From assembly GCA_964352735.1 (NCBI GenBank), contig CAYGTC010000004.1, forward strand, positions 62,001-126,000: a stretch of DNA of 64,000 nt, written 5' to 3'. This DNA comes from NORP309 sp964352735 (lineage in GTDB: Bacteria; Pseudomonadota; Gammaproteobacteria; Xanthomonadales; Marinicellaceae). Made by a program: the position numbers and the translations under genes. Of this stretch, positions 54,538 to 63,854 are shown in pieces. Below the pieces are notes generated by a model. It searched no databases, was not told the origin of the DNA, and saw only the letters and a program-made list of their open reading frames with translations. The stretch's first letter is position 1; the number at the start of each line of letters is the position of its first letter.

Positions 54538-55264
54538 AAAATACCTGTTAAATACCAGACCTGTCGATCAGTCACTGAGAACCCGAACTGCGTTTGAAGC
54601 TTGTGGTTTTACCGTTATAGATTTGCCATGTATAGAAATATCAGCTGCAAAAGATGTTGTAAGAGTTCAATACCAAATGCAATCATTATCAGCACGAGAA
54701 GCTGTGATTTTCACCAGCCAATATGCTGTCAGATATGCTTTTTCTCTGTGTCCACAATGGCATATTGATGAATCTTGCCAAGTGATGGCTGTCGGTTCTA
54801 AAACTGCAGAAGTACTAGAGCACAATTATTCCGGTCATATTTGGGTGCCAGAACAGCAAAATGCTTTGGGTATTATTGAGCTTTTAAAAGGCATGAACCA
54901 TAAAAGGCCCATAAAGCTGATATCTGCTCCTGAAGGGACACAGTATATTCAGCAGTTTGCTAAAGATCAAGACTTGCCTTTTGAGCAAATCAATGTTTAT
55001 CAACGACAGCGGCCTCAATGGTCCATTGTTGAACTGGAACAAATTAAGGCATATCAGCCTTTATATGTCATCGTCAGCAGTGTGACAACATTACGACATT
55101 TATTTGAAGGATTACCAAAAAATATTTGGCACAATTTATTGAAAGCAACGCTGATTTGCGCATCATCAAGAATAGTGGTTGCAGCTCAAAATATGGGTTT
55201 TGAACATCATATCAATGCATCAACAGCCAACCCAGATGCAATGGCGAGATATGTAGAGACTTGA
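54530..55264 (+). CDS. hemD: Uroporphyrinogen-III synthase
   Basis: 244 residues, typical length. It closes and inverts ring D of hydroxymethylbilane to give uroporphyrinogen III. The family is weakly conserved; recognisable parts are LLNTRPVDQSLRTRTAFEAC at the start, VIFTSQYAVRYAF, MAVGSKTAEVL, IKLISAPEGTQYI and the final ICASSRIVVAAQNMGF. Position after hemC with an 8-base overlap makes the call firm. hemX/hemY, which often follow, are absent; a helicase gene comes next. Confidence 0.93.
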   Translation: MNKKYLLNTRPVDQSLRTRTAFEACGFTVIDLPCIEISAAKDVVRVQYQMQSLSAREAVIFTSQYAVRYAFSLCPQWHIDESCQVMAVGSKTAEVLEHNYSGHIWVPEQQNALGIIELLKGMNHKRPIKLISAPEGTQYIQQFAKDQDLPFEQINVYQRQRPQWSIVELEQIKAYQPLYVIVSSVTTLRHLFEGLPKNIWHNLLKATLICASSRIVVAAQNMGFEHHINASTANPDAMARYVET

Positions 55265-55309
55265 TTGATCTTTTGAATTGTTGTGATTTTTAGTGGTTTT
55301 TGTGTCATG

Positions 55310-55353
55310 AAATGGCATTGACTTGGGTTTCATGATGCCATTTAAGCTATAAT
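55310..55353 (+). promoter_or_regulatory. Hairpin and -10-like box between hemD and the helicase gene
   Basis: AAATGGCAT (55310-55318) and ATGCCATTT (55335-55343) form a perfect 9-bp inverted repeat, just before a perfect TATAAT at 55348-55353 that lies 34 bases before the helicase start codon. It may be a hemD terminator, an operator of the helicase promoter, or both. TTGACT at 55318 is 24 bases from the -10, too far for a standard promoter. Confidence 0.4.
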
Positions 55354-55386
55354 GGCCGATCTTATCACAGCTTTCAGCACAATATT

Positions 55387-57261
55387 ATGTCTAATACCCC
55401 AGCGATAACATCATTTGATGAGCTTGGTCTTGCCCAACCAATACTCAAAGCCATAACAGATAATGGGTATGAAAGCCCTTCACCAATTCAGGCTAAAAGT
55501 ATTCCTGCACTATTATCAGGTCGTGATGTATTGGGTCAAGCACAAACAGGCACTGGTAAAACAGCGGCATTTGCATTGCCAATATTGAGTCAATTGGACT
55601 TGTCAGCTAAGGGTGTACAGGTTTTAGTATTGACTCCTACTAGGGAACTGGCCATCCAAGTTGCTGAAGCTTTTCAATCTTATGCCAAATACTTATCTGG
55701 GTTTCATGTTTTACCGATATATGGTGGACAAAGTTTTGAGCCGCAACTCAAAGCGCTCAGAAGAGGAGTCCATGTGGTTGTCGGTACTCCAGGGCGTATC
55801 ATGGATCATATGCGTAGAAAAACCCTGAAGTTAGATCGTTTATCGACACTGGTACTTGATGAAGCTGATGAAATGTTGCGTATGGGTTTTATTGATGATG
55901 TTGACTGGATTTTAGGGCATACGCCTGAACAACGACAAATTGCCTTGTATTCCGCTACGATGCCCAAGCAAGTTAAGAAAGTGGCTGTTGATCATTTGAC
56001 TGATCCTTTAGATATAAAAATTGCCACTAAAACTTCTACAGCCAAGAACATCAATCAACGTTATTGGTTGGTCAGTGGCTTGCATAAGTTGGATGCTTTA
56101 ACCCGATTATTGGAGACAGAAGATTTTGATGGCGTGTTGATTTTTGTTCGCACAAAAGTAGCGACTGAAGAATTGGCTGATAAATTGAAAGCCAGAGGCT
56201 TTGCTGCAGAGGCTTTGAATGGTGATTTGGTACAAAAGCAAAGAGAACGATTGGTCAATCATTTAAAAAACGGTCATGTTGATATTTTGATTGGAACGGA
56301 TGTAGTGGCACGTGGCTTGGATGTTGATCGCATCAGTCATGTCATCAACTATCACATTCCTTATGATGCTGAGTCTTATGTGCACCGAATAGGCCGGACA
56401 GGACGTGCAGGTCGATCTGGTGAAGCCATCTTATTTGTGGCCAGACGGGAGCAAAGAATGTTGCGTATGATTGAAAACACCACAAAACAAAAGATTGAAC
56501 CAATGAAAATGCCAACAGTGAAGGACATTAATGTTCAACGGATGCAGAAATTTAAAGACCGCATCAGTGATACATTGGCTTCTGCTGATTTGGGCATTTA
56601 CCAGCAAATTGTTCGTGAATTTCAACAGGAAACCGATAACGATCAGACACAAATTGCAGCTGCTTTGGCTTTTATGGCACAAGGGGATAAAGGTTTGATG
56701 TTAAGTGAGGAGCCGGCTTTCTATGATCATGAAAAACAAGGTAATAAGCGTCAAAAGCCAAAATCATTCAATGATGAAAGGTCAAAGAATCGAAAAAAAC
56801 TCACATTAGATACAGAACCAGAACCATTAAAAAAACACCCAGATGTTGCGATGCAACGTTATTTTATGGATGTTGGTTATAACAATGATGTTAAGCCCAG
56901 TAATATTGTTGGAATGATTATCAATGAAGCAGACTTAAATAAAGAGTACATTGGTCACATTGAAATTTACGATGGGTGCAGTACTGTTGATTTACCTGCT
57001 GACATGCCAGATGATTTGTTGAAACAACTCAATAAATCCTTTATTTGCGGCAAAAGAAGCGGCATGACAGAATTGCAAAAGGATCACAGTATAGAGATTG
57101 CTGAAAAGACAAACAATGACAGCAATTATCGTGGTAAAAAGTCTCGATCTGGAAAAAATAAAAAGAAAGGTGATTTCAAAGGTGCTAAACGTTCCAAGAG
57201 TTTTTCTTCAGATAAAGACCGTAAATCTCAACACAGAAAAAAGCCCAGGTCAAAAAAGTAA
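55387..57261 (+). CDS. deaD: DEAD-box ATP-dependent RNA helicase, DeaD/CsdA type
   Basis: 624 residues. Helicase core at about 5-370: Q motif FDELGLAQPILKAI, motif I AQTGTGKTAAFALP, PTRELAIQ, GTPGRIMDH, motif II LDEADEML, motif III SAT, and motif VI YVHRIGRTGRAGR. A DbpA-type RNA-binding domain lies at about 490-560 (MQRYFMDVGYNNDVKPSNIV, IGHIEIYDGCSTVDLPADMP), and the tail is Lys/Arg/Ser-rich. The layout matches DeaD/CsdA, which help ribosome assembly and mRNA turnover in the cold. The gene is preceded by its own -10 box and ends 4 bases before a convergent gene. Confidence 0.94.
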   Translation: MSNTPAITSFDELGLAQPILKAITDNGYESPSPIQAKSIPALLSGRDVLGQAQTGTGKTAAFALPILSQLDLSAKGVQVLVLTPTRELAIQVAEAFQSYAKYLSGFHVLPIYGGQSFEPQLKALRRGVHVVVGTPGRIMDHMRRKTLKLDRLSTLVLDEADEMLRMGFIDDVDWILGHTPEQRQIALYSATMPKQVKKVAVDHLTDPLDIKIATKTSTAKNINQRYWLVSGLHKLDALTRLLETEDFDGVLIFVRTKVATEELADKLKARGFAAEALNGDLVQKQRERLVNHLKNGHVDILIGTDVVARGLDVDRISHVINYHIPYDAESYVHRIGRTGRAGRSGEAILFVARREQRMLRMIENTTKQKIEPMKMPTVKDINVQRMQKFKDRISDTLASADLGIYQQIVREFQQETDNDQTQIAAALAFMAQGDKGLMLSEEPAFYDHEKQGNKRQKPKSFNDERSKNRKKLTLDTEPEPLKKHPDVAMQRYFMDVGYNNDVKPSNIVGMIINEADLNKEYIGHIEIYDGCSTVDLPADMPDDLLKQLNKSFICGKRSGMTELQKDHSIEIAEKTNNDSNYRGKKSRSGKNKKKGDFKGAKRSKSFSSDKDRKSQHRKKPRSKK

Positions 57262-57265
57262 ACCT

Positions 57266-57706
57266 TTAGGGTCTCGTTTCTGGATTGATTTTTGTATTAA
57301 TTTCATCCAATGTGGAATTTAACTTGTTGAGAATTTTGGTTTTCTTTTCTTCATCAACATATTTTGATTCAAAAGCCTTTTGTGTTTTACTGAGTAATTC
57401 ATCGAGTGACTGTTGTTCGATATTGATTGGTTTCATGCAGTCTTTCTCTGCCTCGTCGAACAGACCGATCCATTTTTCTGAAAGCTTGCCATAGCTCAGT
57501 AATCGATAAAGGTATCTGCCAGGGTTTTTTTGGTGCATCAATAAACCTGTAATGGTGGCAAAAATTACCAAGGGCATTAATAATAAGTCCCTTATGCCGT
57601 CAACGATCAGTTTAAGTTGAAGTACCAATGTATCTCGAATGACTTCAGAGCGAGAATGCTCTTCTTGTGAGGATTGCGGTTTTTTTTCTAAGGCATTTTC
57701 TTTCAT
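57266..57706 (-). CDS. Hypothetical single-pass membrane protein
   Basis: 146 residues. A charged N terminus (about 1-30) is followed by hydrophobic, helix-forming residues DGIRDLLLMPLVIFATITGL (about 37-56) and then KNPGRYLYRLLSYG, after which comes a Lys/Glu-rich helical C-terminal part (about 80-140). I recognise no function, although a hydrophobic helix followed by a basic KNPGRYLYR-like stretch is seen in several uncharacterised gammaproteobacterial proteins. It is convergent with the helicase gene and alone on its strand. The start ATG at 57704-57706 has an AGAGA stretch about 8 bases before it. Confidence 0.7.
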   Translation of the reverse strand: MKENALEKKPQSSQEEHSRSEVIRDTLVLQLKLIVDGIRDLLLMPLVIFATITGLLMHQKNPGRYLYRLLSYGKLSEKWIGLFDEAEKDCMKPINIEQQSLDELLSKTQKAFESKYVDEEKKTKILNKLNSTLDEINTKINPETRP

Positions 57707-58088
57707 GAGCAGTCTCTCTTTATTGACTTATGTATTTTACATAATTTTAAAACTGTATTAAATAGGATATTAGTCATAATTTTTTTACTGTGTTGATTAG
57801 TATAAATAAAATTTTATAAGTCCATGAAATATAAGAATAATGTTATTTATATTACCCTTGTATATTAGAATTAATTGTCATAATTCATAAATTGTTCAAT
57901 AAAAATAATAAATTTATGAAAGAAAATTCATTCAAAGCGGTTCTCTTGGTCTGAGGTTCTGGTTTTTGAAATTGGTAAATTGTATATTCTCCCCATCAAA
58001 TACGTTTAACCAAGAAATATTTTTTCTAGTAAGTCGATAGCATATGATTGACTTACTCTTTTAAGCGATTAGAACCTCAGTTAAATTC
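57707..58088. other. AT-rich intergenic stretch with nested inverted repeats
   Basis: No gene seen. CTGAGGTTCT (57951-57960) and AGAACCTCAG (58071-58080) form a perfect 10-bp inverted repeat 110 bases apart. Between them AGTAAGTC and GACTTACT form a perfect 8-bp stem around 58028-58056. The right part lies just after the end of the transglutaminase gene (minus strand) and may serve as its terminator. The left part should hold the promoter of the gene at 57706. Confidence 0.4.
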
Positions 58089-60074
58089 TCACCTTGATTG
58101 TTTGATTTTCTGTTTAATTAACCTTATTAAATTTCGCAGTCTGTTATCTAATGCCTTTGATTGAAGGGTATATTGTGAAAACCTCAATTTAATGTACAGC
58201 TTAGTGAACTCATTTATTGCCTGTTGAGCTTGTGGGTATTTTTCTATGGCAGCTTGTGATAAGGAGAGTATGCCTTGATTTTGACTTTTGTGGATGCCAT
58301 TTTTCTGTAGTGTTTTTATAAAAAAGTAATAAATTCTATCGTAATGACCTTTGACTCTTTTCTGTTGGGTTAAATAAAGGAAAATTACCACAAAAAAAGT
58401 CGTTAATAACATGATGCTGCCTAAAACTATGGCGATGGCTTTTCCATCATGGCGGCTGAAACCCAATATCTCAAATAACGCTTTTTGTTTTACGATGTTA
58501 TAATCTCTCACCCATTTGTTCCATTTATGTCGAACAGCATCATAATCTTCTCCAATTCTACGATACCATTCGGTATCATACCAGTTGCGGGATCTTTCTG
58601 AAATGAGTGCTTGAGAGCCAGATTCAACACGTGAAGGCGAAACTGCTGCAGTAGGGTCTATACGCAACCACCCCTTGTTTTTGATCCATACTTCTGCCCA
58701 TGCATGGGCATCTGATTGTTTGATCAATAAATAATCACCGTTGTTTATACCGCCCTGGTAACCTGTCACAATACGTGCAGGTATACCTGCTGATCGCATC
58801 ATTACTGTAAAGGCAGATGCATAATGTTCACAAAATCCAATTTTGGTGTCAAATAAAAATTGATCAACGGTGTTACCTTGCAATGTCGGGGGTGAATAAC
58901 TGTAATAAAATTCATCAGTGGCAAACCAGTTCAATGCCTTGTTGATTAAATATTCAGGATTGGAGTTGATCGCTTTCCAAGAGTTCATTAATTGCTTTGT
59001 CTGAGGATTATAGCCCTCTGGCAAAGCAGTCAATCTTTCTGTTGTTTTATTTGATAACCATTCAAAGGGATTGTATTTTTTCAATATTGAATTCAACTTA
59101 TAATAACGCAATTGGTTGATTTTTGTACTGTGTAACAACTGCGAATCTGGCAATAAGGTTGAATGTATGGGTCTATCATATACATAGTCTAATGCAAATA
59201 AATAACGTTGTCCTGTGGGTTCCAATTCGATTTCATATGTTGCAAGCTCTCCTGTTTGCTTAAATTCTGGAAGTCGAACAATTAGGTTCTGGTTGCTGTT
59301 GCGTCGCCAGGTTTGCCCATCGAAGTCCCATAAAACTGGGCCTCGCCAATACAACTCAGATTTGGCGGGTATTGCTGAATCAAACGTGGCTCTAAATGCC
59401 GTGGAGTCGTCACTGAACAATTGCGATATACTGCCTGGGCTCATTTCGTCACTGATGCCGGTTGTTCCTTGTCCAAATAAATCAGGAGACCCCCAAATCG
59501 GTGACCCTAGCCTCGGGAAAAACAGAAAAAATAAGGCTGCAAGTGGGACACCTGTGATTAATAGTTTCAAAGTCTGTTTTATTTCTCGATTGACTAAAAT
59601 ACCTGTGCTATTGGTGTGTTGCAGAACGAATAAACTATGAGTGACAATGATCACTGATATCAATAAATAGAACATCATAATGATGTCTTGACTGTAAAAA
59701 AAACGGGTTAACATCACAAAATAGCACAAGGTTACCACCATCCATGCGTCCCTTTTGGAATGGGTTTCTAAAAGCTTCAAGACAGTCATTGTGGTGAGTA
59801 TTGTGACACTCAGTTCCCTATTCAACGAAAAGCCCTGAAAATATATGATTCCTAGAAATAAAGTCAATGTGATCAATATGATAAGCCAAGGTGGAATGGA
59901 TCTCATTTTGTGCGTAACAGACAACCAACTGATCGATGTGACTGCTAACAGCAGAAAGGGGAACCATATGGGCAATCGAGGCAAATGTGGAAGCACAACA
60001 ATAACGACAGAACTGATGATCCAAAATAATTGTTTTGTGGTGATTTTTTCTGTTATTTTTTTAGTCAACTTCAT
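58089..60074 (-). CDS. TgpA-like transglutaminase-domain membrane protein
   Basis: 661 residues from the ATG at 60072-60074; a TTG 30 bases earlier would overlap the DUF58 gene and is unlikely. N-terminal bundle of membrane helices (DUF3488 type, about 10-185). Periplasmic transglutaminase-like domain with the expected catalytic residues: Cys in IGFCEHYASAFTVMMRSAG (about residue 415), His in SDAHAWAEVWI, Asp in LRIDPTAAV. One more membrane helix (about 545-570) precedes a cytoplasmic DUF4129-type tail. TgpA of Pseudomonas is an essential member of this family. It is the last gene of a MoxR-DUF58-TgpA operon, 7 bases after DUF58. The substrate is not known. Confidence 0.9.
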   Translation of the reverse strand: MKLTKKITEKITTKQLFWIISSVVIVVLPHLPRLPIWFPFLLLAVTSISWLSVTHKMRSIPPWLIILITLTLFLGIIYFQGFSLNRELSVTILTTMTVLKLLETHSKRDAWMVVTLCYFVMLTRFFYSQDIIMMFYLLISVIIVTHSLFVLQHTNSTGILVNREIKQTLKLLITGVPLAALFFLFFPRLGSPIWGSPDLFGQGTTGISDEMSPGSISQLFSDDSTAFRATFDSAIPAKSELYWRGPVLWDFDGQTWRRNSNQNLIVRLPEFKQTGELATYEIELEPTGQRYLFALDYVYDRPIHSTLLPDSQLLHSTKINQLRYYKLNSILKKYNPFEWLSNKTTERLTALPEGYNPQTKQLMNSWKAINSNPEYLINKALNWFATDEFYYSYSPPTLQGNTVDQFLFDTKIGFCEHYASAFTVMMRSAGIPARIVTGYQGGINNGDYLLIKQSDAHAWAEVWIKNKGWLRIDPTAAVSPSRVESGSQALISERSRNWYDTEWYRRIGEDYDAVRHKWNKWVRDYNIVKQKALFEILGFSRHDGKAIAIVLGSIMLLTTFFVVIFLYLTQQKRVKGHYDRIYYFFIKTLQKNGIHKSQNQGILSLSQAAIEKYPQAQQAINEFTKLYIKLRFSQYTLQSKALDNRLRNLIRLIKQKIKQSR

Positions 60075-60081
60075 GATCTTT

Positions 60082-61077
60082 TCATTGTACGCGTGGTGTC
60101 TCAAAAAGAGCCAGTTCTTTTAAACACTTCAAATAATGTTGAGACGAATGATCATAGCCCGAGTCAAAATGAGGCAACTTCAAACAAAAATCTAACTGTT
60201 TTTGATATGCAATTTGTACCCAAGCAGTTAAGCGCGATAACTTTGCTTCATTGTCTGGTAAATTGATTTGAGCAAAGTCCAGTAGTAACCTTTTACCATA
60301 AGTTTGTTGAAACTCTCTACTGATTAATTCGCCTGTTTGAGCGGTCCTCTTCCAAGCAATCAGGTTTTTTGCATCTCCGGATTGGAAGGGTTTTAACCCA
60401 TGAAATTCTTCGCCTTGTTTGATGATGGTGATTTCACCATCGCTTTGGGCATGTTGTGGTAACGGTGGTGGAGACTCTTCGGGTTTGGGGTAAACCAAAC
60501 ACTTGCTGTCAATTTTTGTCCAGATCCAAGCAAAAAAAAGACCGAATGGGTAAGAGCTGAATACCCTGATTTTTCCCAAAGAAAACCATCCCCTTTGTGT
60601 GGTTGTTCTTTCATAAGCGATAGATTGAAGTTCGCCTGCCGGCAGTTCAACCAATTTATCTCGGTTGTTATACTTATTGTTTACATGATTGACACAGATA
60701 TCATATTTGGTTTCATTGGCTTTAAAATGAATGGTGAATGTGGCTTTTTCTCCCAAAAAAACTGGTTTAGTACTGACGTGATCAATGATGATATTTCTGA
60801 TATTGAAAAAGACTTGATGTAAAGATACTTGAGCTAAACCAAACAGCAGAAACGTCATCATTAAGCCCATGTTATTATTAAAATTCAGACTGGCAACGAG
60901 CATTAAGGTGGCAATAAATCCGAAAAAGAGTCCTGGTTTGGTTGGCAATATAAAGATGCGACGCCAGTGCAGCTTTAAAGGCAAACCTTCTGCTTTTCTA
61001 TGCAACAGAAGGTTAGGAAAAAGCTGATGCATTAACTTTTGTATGAATTTTTTTTTAAGATGGGATTCTGGTTTCAT
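60082..61077 (-). CDS. DUF58-domain membrane protein
   Basis: 331 residues from the ATG at 61075-61077, which overlaps the MoxR gene by 23 bases; a longer frame exists but its extra residues lie inside MoxR. Two membrane segments (about 38-85, FILPTKPGLFFGFIATLMLV then MGLMMTFLLFGLAQ) are followed by a beta-rich part. The DUF58 region carries YPFGLFFAWIW, the typical GEEFHGLKPFQSGDAKNLIA, and ISREFQQTYGKRLLLDF. DUF58 proteins commonly accompany MoxR ATPases and transglutaminase proteins and have a VWA-like fold. The exact role is unknown. Confidence 0.9.
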   Translation of the reverse strand: MKPESHLKKKFIQKLMHQLFPNLLLHRKAEGLPLKLHWRRIFILPTKPGLFFGFIATLMLVASLNFNNNMGLMMTFLLFGLAQVSLHQVFFNIRNIIIDHVSTKPVFLGEKATFTIHFKANETKYDICVNHVNNKYNNRDKLVELPAGELQSIAYERTTTQRGWFSLGKIRVFSSYPFGLFFAWIWTKIDSKCLVYPKPEESPPPLPQHAQSDGEITIIKQGEEFHGLKPFQSGDAKNLIAWKRTAQTGELISREFQQTYGKRLLLDFAQINLPDNEAKLSRLTAWVQIAYQKQLDFCLKLPHFDSGYDHSSQHYLKCLKELALFETPRVQ

Positions 61078-61996
61078 GCAGAATTCCTTTGAGAATACTT
61101 TCGACGTTTTGTTGGTTGGTATGGCTGCGAAGGCGATGTAAAGTGCTTGGTAAAAAAGCATTTTGCACATCTTCGGGTATTACAAAATCTCGTCCATTGA
61201 TGAATGCCAGTGCTTGAGATAATCGAAACATGGTAAGTCCAGCTCGTGGTGATAGGCCGTTGACTAATAAATCATGACTTCGGGTCAGTTCGATTAATGC
61301 TTGTAGATACGTTTTGACTTCTTCATTGGCGTGAATGTGCAGCACATGTTGTTGCATGACGTGTAATTGTTCAGTGCTGATTAACTGTTGTAAAGACTGA
61401 GTGAGATTTTGTGTGAAATCTGGTGAATATAATTTTTTTTCTGCATCAGCTGAAGGGTAACCCAAAGAGATCACAATACTGAAGCGATCGAGTTGTGAGT
61501 CAGGTAGTGGAAAAGTGCCTGCTTCATCAAGGGGGTTTTGTGTGGCGATAACGAAAAAAGGTTGTTGAAGTTTATAGGTGTGTCCATCGATACTGACCTG
61601 CTTTTCTGCCATTGCCTCAAGTAAAGCGCTTTGTGTGCGAGGTGTCCCTCTATTTAATTCATCTGCCAATAATAATTGGGTGAAAATTGGTCCTTTGAAA
61701 AACTTGAAATCAGCATTTTTAGGCTGGAAAATTGAGACACCTAAAACATCACTGGGTAACATATCACTGGTAAATTGAATGCGTTTGAACCCTAATCCCA
61801 GCACTTGTGATATGGAGTTAGCAAGGGTTGTTTTGCCAAGCCCTGGTTTGTCTTCAATGAGTAGGTGGCCGTTGGATAATATACAGGCAAAGGCCAAACT
61901 TATTTGTTGTTCTTTATCAAATAGCTTACTACTGACTGCTTTTATGGCATCGTGAATCAGTTTGTTATCCAATTTTTTCTCCAATATAGTGATCAA
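61055..61996 (-). CDS. MoxR-family AAA+ ATPase
   Basis: 313 residues. Walker A in IEDKPGLGKTTLANSI (about 47-62), Walker B in LLLADELNRGTPRTQSALLE, sensor 1 in FFVIATQNPLDEAGTFPLP, Arg finger region DSQLDRFS, and a C-terminal lid with GLSPRAGLTMFRLSQALAFI. MoxR ATPases act as chaperones for VWA/DUF58 partners. No ATG is available near the conserved start: the frame begins at a TTG (61994-61996), with another TTG at 61984, and an upstream stop lies a few codons before. It opens the operon with DUF58 and TgpA. The repeat element copy 3 lies directly upstream. Confidence 0.93.
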   Translation of the reverse strand: MITILEKKLDNKLIHDAIKAVSSKLFDKEQQISLAFACILSNGHLLIEDKPGLGKTTLANSISQVLGLGFKRIQFTSDMLPSDVLGVSIFQPKNADFKFFKGPIFTQLLLADELNRGTPRTQSALLEAMAEKQVSIDGHTYKLQQPFFVIATQNPLDEAGTFPLPDSQLDRFSIVISLGYPSADAEKKLYSPDFTQNLTQSLQQLISTEQLHVMQQHVLHIHANEEVKTYLQALIELTRSHDLLVNGLSPRAGLTMFRLSQALAFINGRDFVIPEDVQNAFLPSTLHRLRSHTNQQNVESILKGILHETRIPS

Positions 61997-62034
61997 ATCA
62001 GTATAACAATTCGCTTATTAAAATGCATTGTTAT

Positions 62035-62262
62035 CTGGTGATCATGTAAAAAAAAGAATTTTATCAATAAATAATAACGACTTAAGGTATGTTGTTAAAT
62101 AATGATACTTTGTACCTGAATAGTTTTATGAAAAAAATGGCTGCATATCTTGAATAAAGTCACTCATAAGCCATGTATAACTGGCTTACGAGTGATTTTT
62201 ACCCAATCTATTTTGCCATTTCATCCCTAAAATCCATTCTATGATGAAATATTCGGGCTAGT
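62035..62262 (+). repeat. Dispersed intergenic element, copy 3
   Basis: Clear match to copy 2 (12932-13164) from TACTTTGTACCTGAATAG onward; the first 65 bases are more decayed. The hairpin TCACTCATAAGCCA/TGGCTTACGAGTGA (62160-62173 with 62182-62195) has arms that differ from copy 2 but still pair. The right end TGATGAAATATTCGGGC is the intact terminal repeat. It lies between the divergent MoxR and receiver genes. Confidence 0.8.
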
Positions 62263-62317
62263 AAAATGAGGGTAGTTAAAGTAAAATGATTTCAACTAAT
62301 TATTCATAATTGCTTTT

Positions 62318-63121
62318 ATGTCCGAATTTTCGAATATATTGATAGTTGATGCCTCGAAGTTGGCCAGAGCGCTGACTAAAAAAACTGTTAAAAAATTTAA
62401 ACAAGACAGCCAAATTTTTGTGGCTGGTTCAGTGCGTGAGGCCAAAGAAATATTGCATGACAATACCATTGATATGTTGATTACAGCTCTGGTACTTGCT
62501 GATGGTGATGGCGTCGAATTATGCCAACACGTCAGACAAAACCAGCATTATATTCCAGTATTGGTCGTTTCTGGAGATGTTGATCGTCGTGTACAAGAGC
62601 GCTTGATGGATGCAGATGTTACTGATTATCTTGATAAATCAAGAGGTCAATCAGGCCTGGAATTTTTTATTACCGGGATTTTATCTCCAGATGATGAGAT
62701 CAGTGGCCACGTGTTGTATGTTGAAGACTCAAGAGTTGTGGCTCATGCCACCAAAAAAGTGTTGGCAAATCAAGGTTTAACAGCAGATCATGTTTTGACC
62801 ATCAGTAATGCTATTGAGCTTTTGGGCAAAGATAAAGAAGCCATTCAAAAATATGACTTGATACTCAGTGATTATTATCTTAAAGACAATGAAACGGCTC
62901 AGTGGTTAATAGAATATGTCAGGGAAATCCAACAAATCAATAAAATTGAGTTGCCATTGGTTGTAATGACTGGTGATGAAAATGAAAAAAACCAAAAACA
63001 AATATTGAAGTCTGGTGCCAATGATTTGGTTGTAAAGCCTGTAGATAATGATGTTTTAATGAAAAAAGTGCGGTTTCAAATTCGTTTTAAACAGTTTCAA
63101 AGTGAAGTGCAAAATGCCTGA
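62318..63121 (+). CDS. Double-receiver response regulator with a degenerate first receiver
   Basis: 267 residues, no output domain. Receiver 1 (about 5-120) has lost the phosphoacceptor: where D is expected it reads MLITALVLADGDG (Ala57), and it keeps only one of the acidic pair (NILIVDASKLA). Receiver 2 (about 130-260) is intact: LYVEDSRVVAHATKKVL, Asp185 in LILSDYYL, Thr in VVMTGDENEK and Lys in DLVVKPVDN. Such proteins usually act in phosphorelays or by protein contact. The gene overlaps ung by 8 bases. Its partner kinase is not in the window, although the AlgZ-like kinase is about 9 kb away. Confidence 0.88.
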   Translation: MSEFSNILIVDASKLARALTKKTVKKFKQDSQIFVAGSVREAKEILHDNTIDMLITALVLADGDGVELCQHVRQNQHYIPVLVVSGDVDRRVQERLMDADVTDYLDKSRGQSGLEFFITGILSPDDEISGHVLYVEDSRVVAHATKKVLANQGLTADHVLTISNAIELLGKDKEAIQKYDLILSDYYLKDNETAQWLIEYVREIQQINKIELPLVVMTGDENEKNQKQILKSGANDLVVKPVDNDVLMKKVRFQIRFKQFQSEVQNA

Positions 63122-63791
63122 TGTTAAACTGCATTCAAGTTGGAAAAAAGTGCTGAATGATGAATTTGATAAGCCTTATATGCAATCTTTGAAAATTTTT
63201 TTATTGGAGCAAAAACAGCAAGGTCAAGTGGTATACCCATCTGGTCCAGAAATTTTTAAAGCCCTTGATTCGACCCATTTAGATAAAGTTAAGGTGGTGA
63301 TTTTGGGTCAAGATCCATACCATGGACCAAATCAAGCTCATGGACTGTGTTTTTCTGTCAATAAAGGTGTGCCTATTCCTCCGTCTTTAAAAAACATATA
63401 TAAAGAATTGCATCAAGACATAGGGTTTATTGTTCCCCAGCATGGCCATCTTCAATCTTGGGCTGATCAAGGTGTTTTGCTGCTGAATAGTGTATTGACA
63501 GTTAATCGTGCTCAGGCAGCAAGCCATCAAGGCAAAGGCTGGGAAGTTTTTACTGATAAAATTATTGAAAAACTAAATGAACAGCATAAAAATGTTGTTT
63601 ATATGTTGTGGGGTGCCTATGCCCAGAAAAAAGGCAGAAACATTGATTATGACAATAATTTGATACTCAAGTCAGTCCATCCAAGTCCATTATCTGCGCA
63701 TCGTGGTTTTTTTGGATGTCGACATTTCTCGCAATGTAATGCTTATTTACTTGCACATGGAAAAGAAGCCGTCAATTGGCAAATCAATTAG
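63114..63791 (+). CDS. ung: Uracil-DNA glycosylase
   Basis: 225 residues, typical family-1 UDG length. It removes uracil from DNA in base excision repair. The water-activating motif is VVILGQDPYHGPNQAHGLCF (catalytic Asp near residue 65), with IPPSLKNIYKEL, LLLNSVLTVNRAQAASHQGKGW and the DNA-contacting HPSPLSAHRGFFGCRHFSQ. The ATG at 63114 is preferred over a GTG at 63102 because it gives the usual N terminus; it overlaps the receiver gene by 8 bases. Confidence 0.97.
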   Translation: MPDVKLHSSWKKVLNDEFDKPYMQSLKIFLLEQKQQGQVVYPSGPEIFKALDSTHLDKVKVVILGQDPYHGPNQAHGLCFSVNKGVPIPPSLKNIYKELHQDIGFIVPQHGHLQSWADQGVLLLNSVLTVNRAQAASHQGKGWEVFTDKIIEKLNEQHKNVVYMLWGAYAQKKGRNIDYDNNLILKSVHPSPLSAHRGFFGCRHFSQCNAYLLAHGKEAVNWQIN

Positions 63792-63802
63792 TATACCTAT
63801 TT

Positions 63803-63830
63803 CAAGGAAGTCATGATTAACTCCCTTGAG
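63803..63830. terminator. Imperfect hairpin between two convergent genes
   Basis: TCAAGGAAG and CTCCCTTGA pair with one mismatch around a 10-base loop. It lies between ung and the oppositely oriented phosphohexomutase gene and could end both transcripts, but no T-run is visible. Confidence 0.3.
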
Positions 63831-63854
63831 GGTTTAGTGTGGTTCTAATAAGTT

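Noticed and set aside
55318..55353. TTGACT plus TATAAT as a standard promoter of the helicase gene
   Set aside because: The spacing is 24 bases, outside the working range. Only the -10 box was kept as a possible site.
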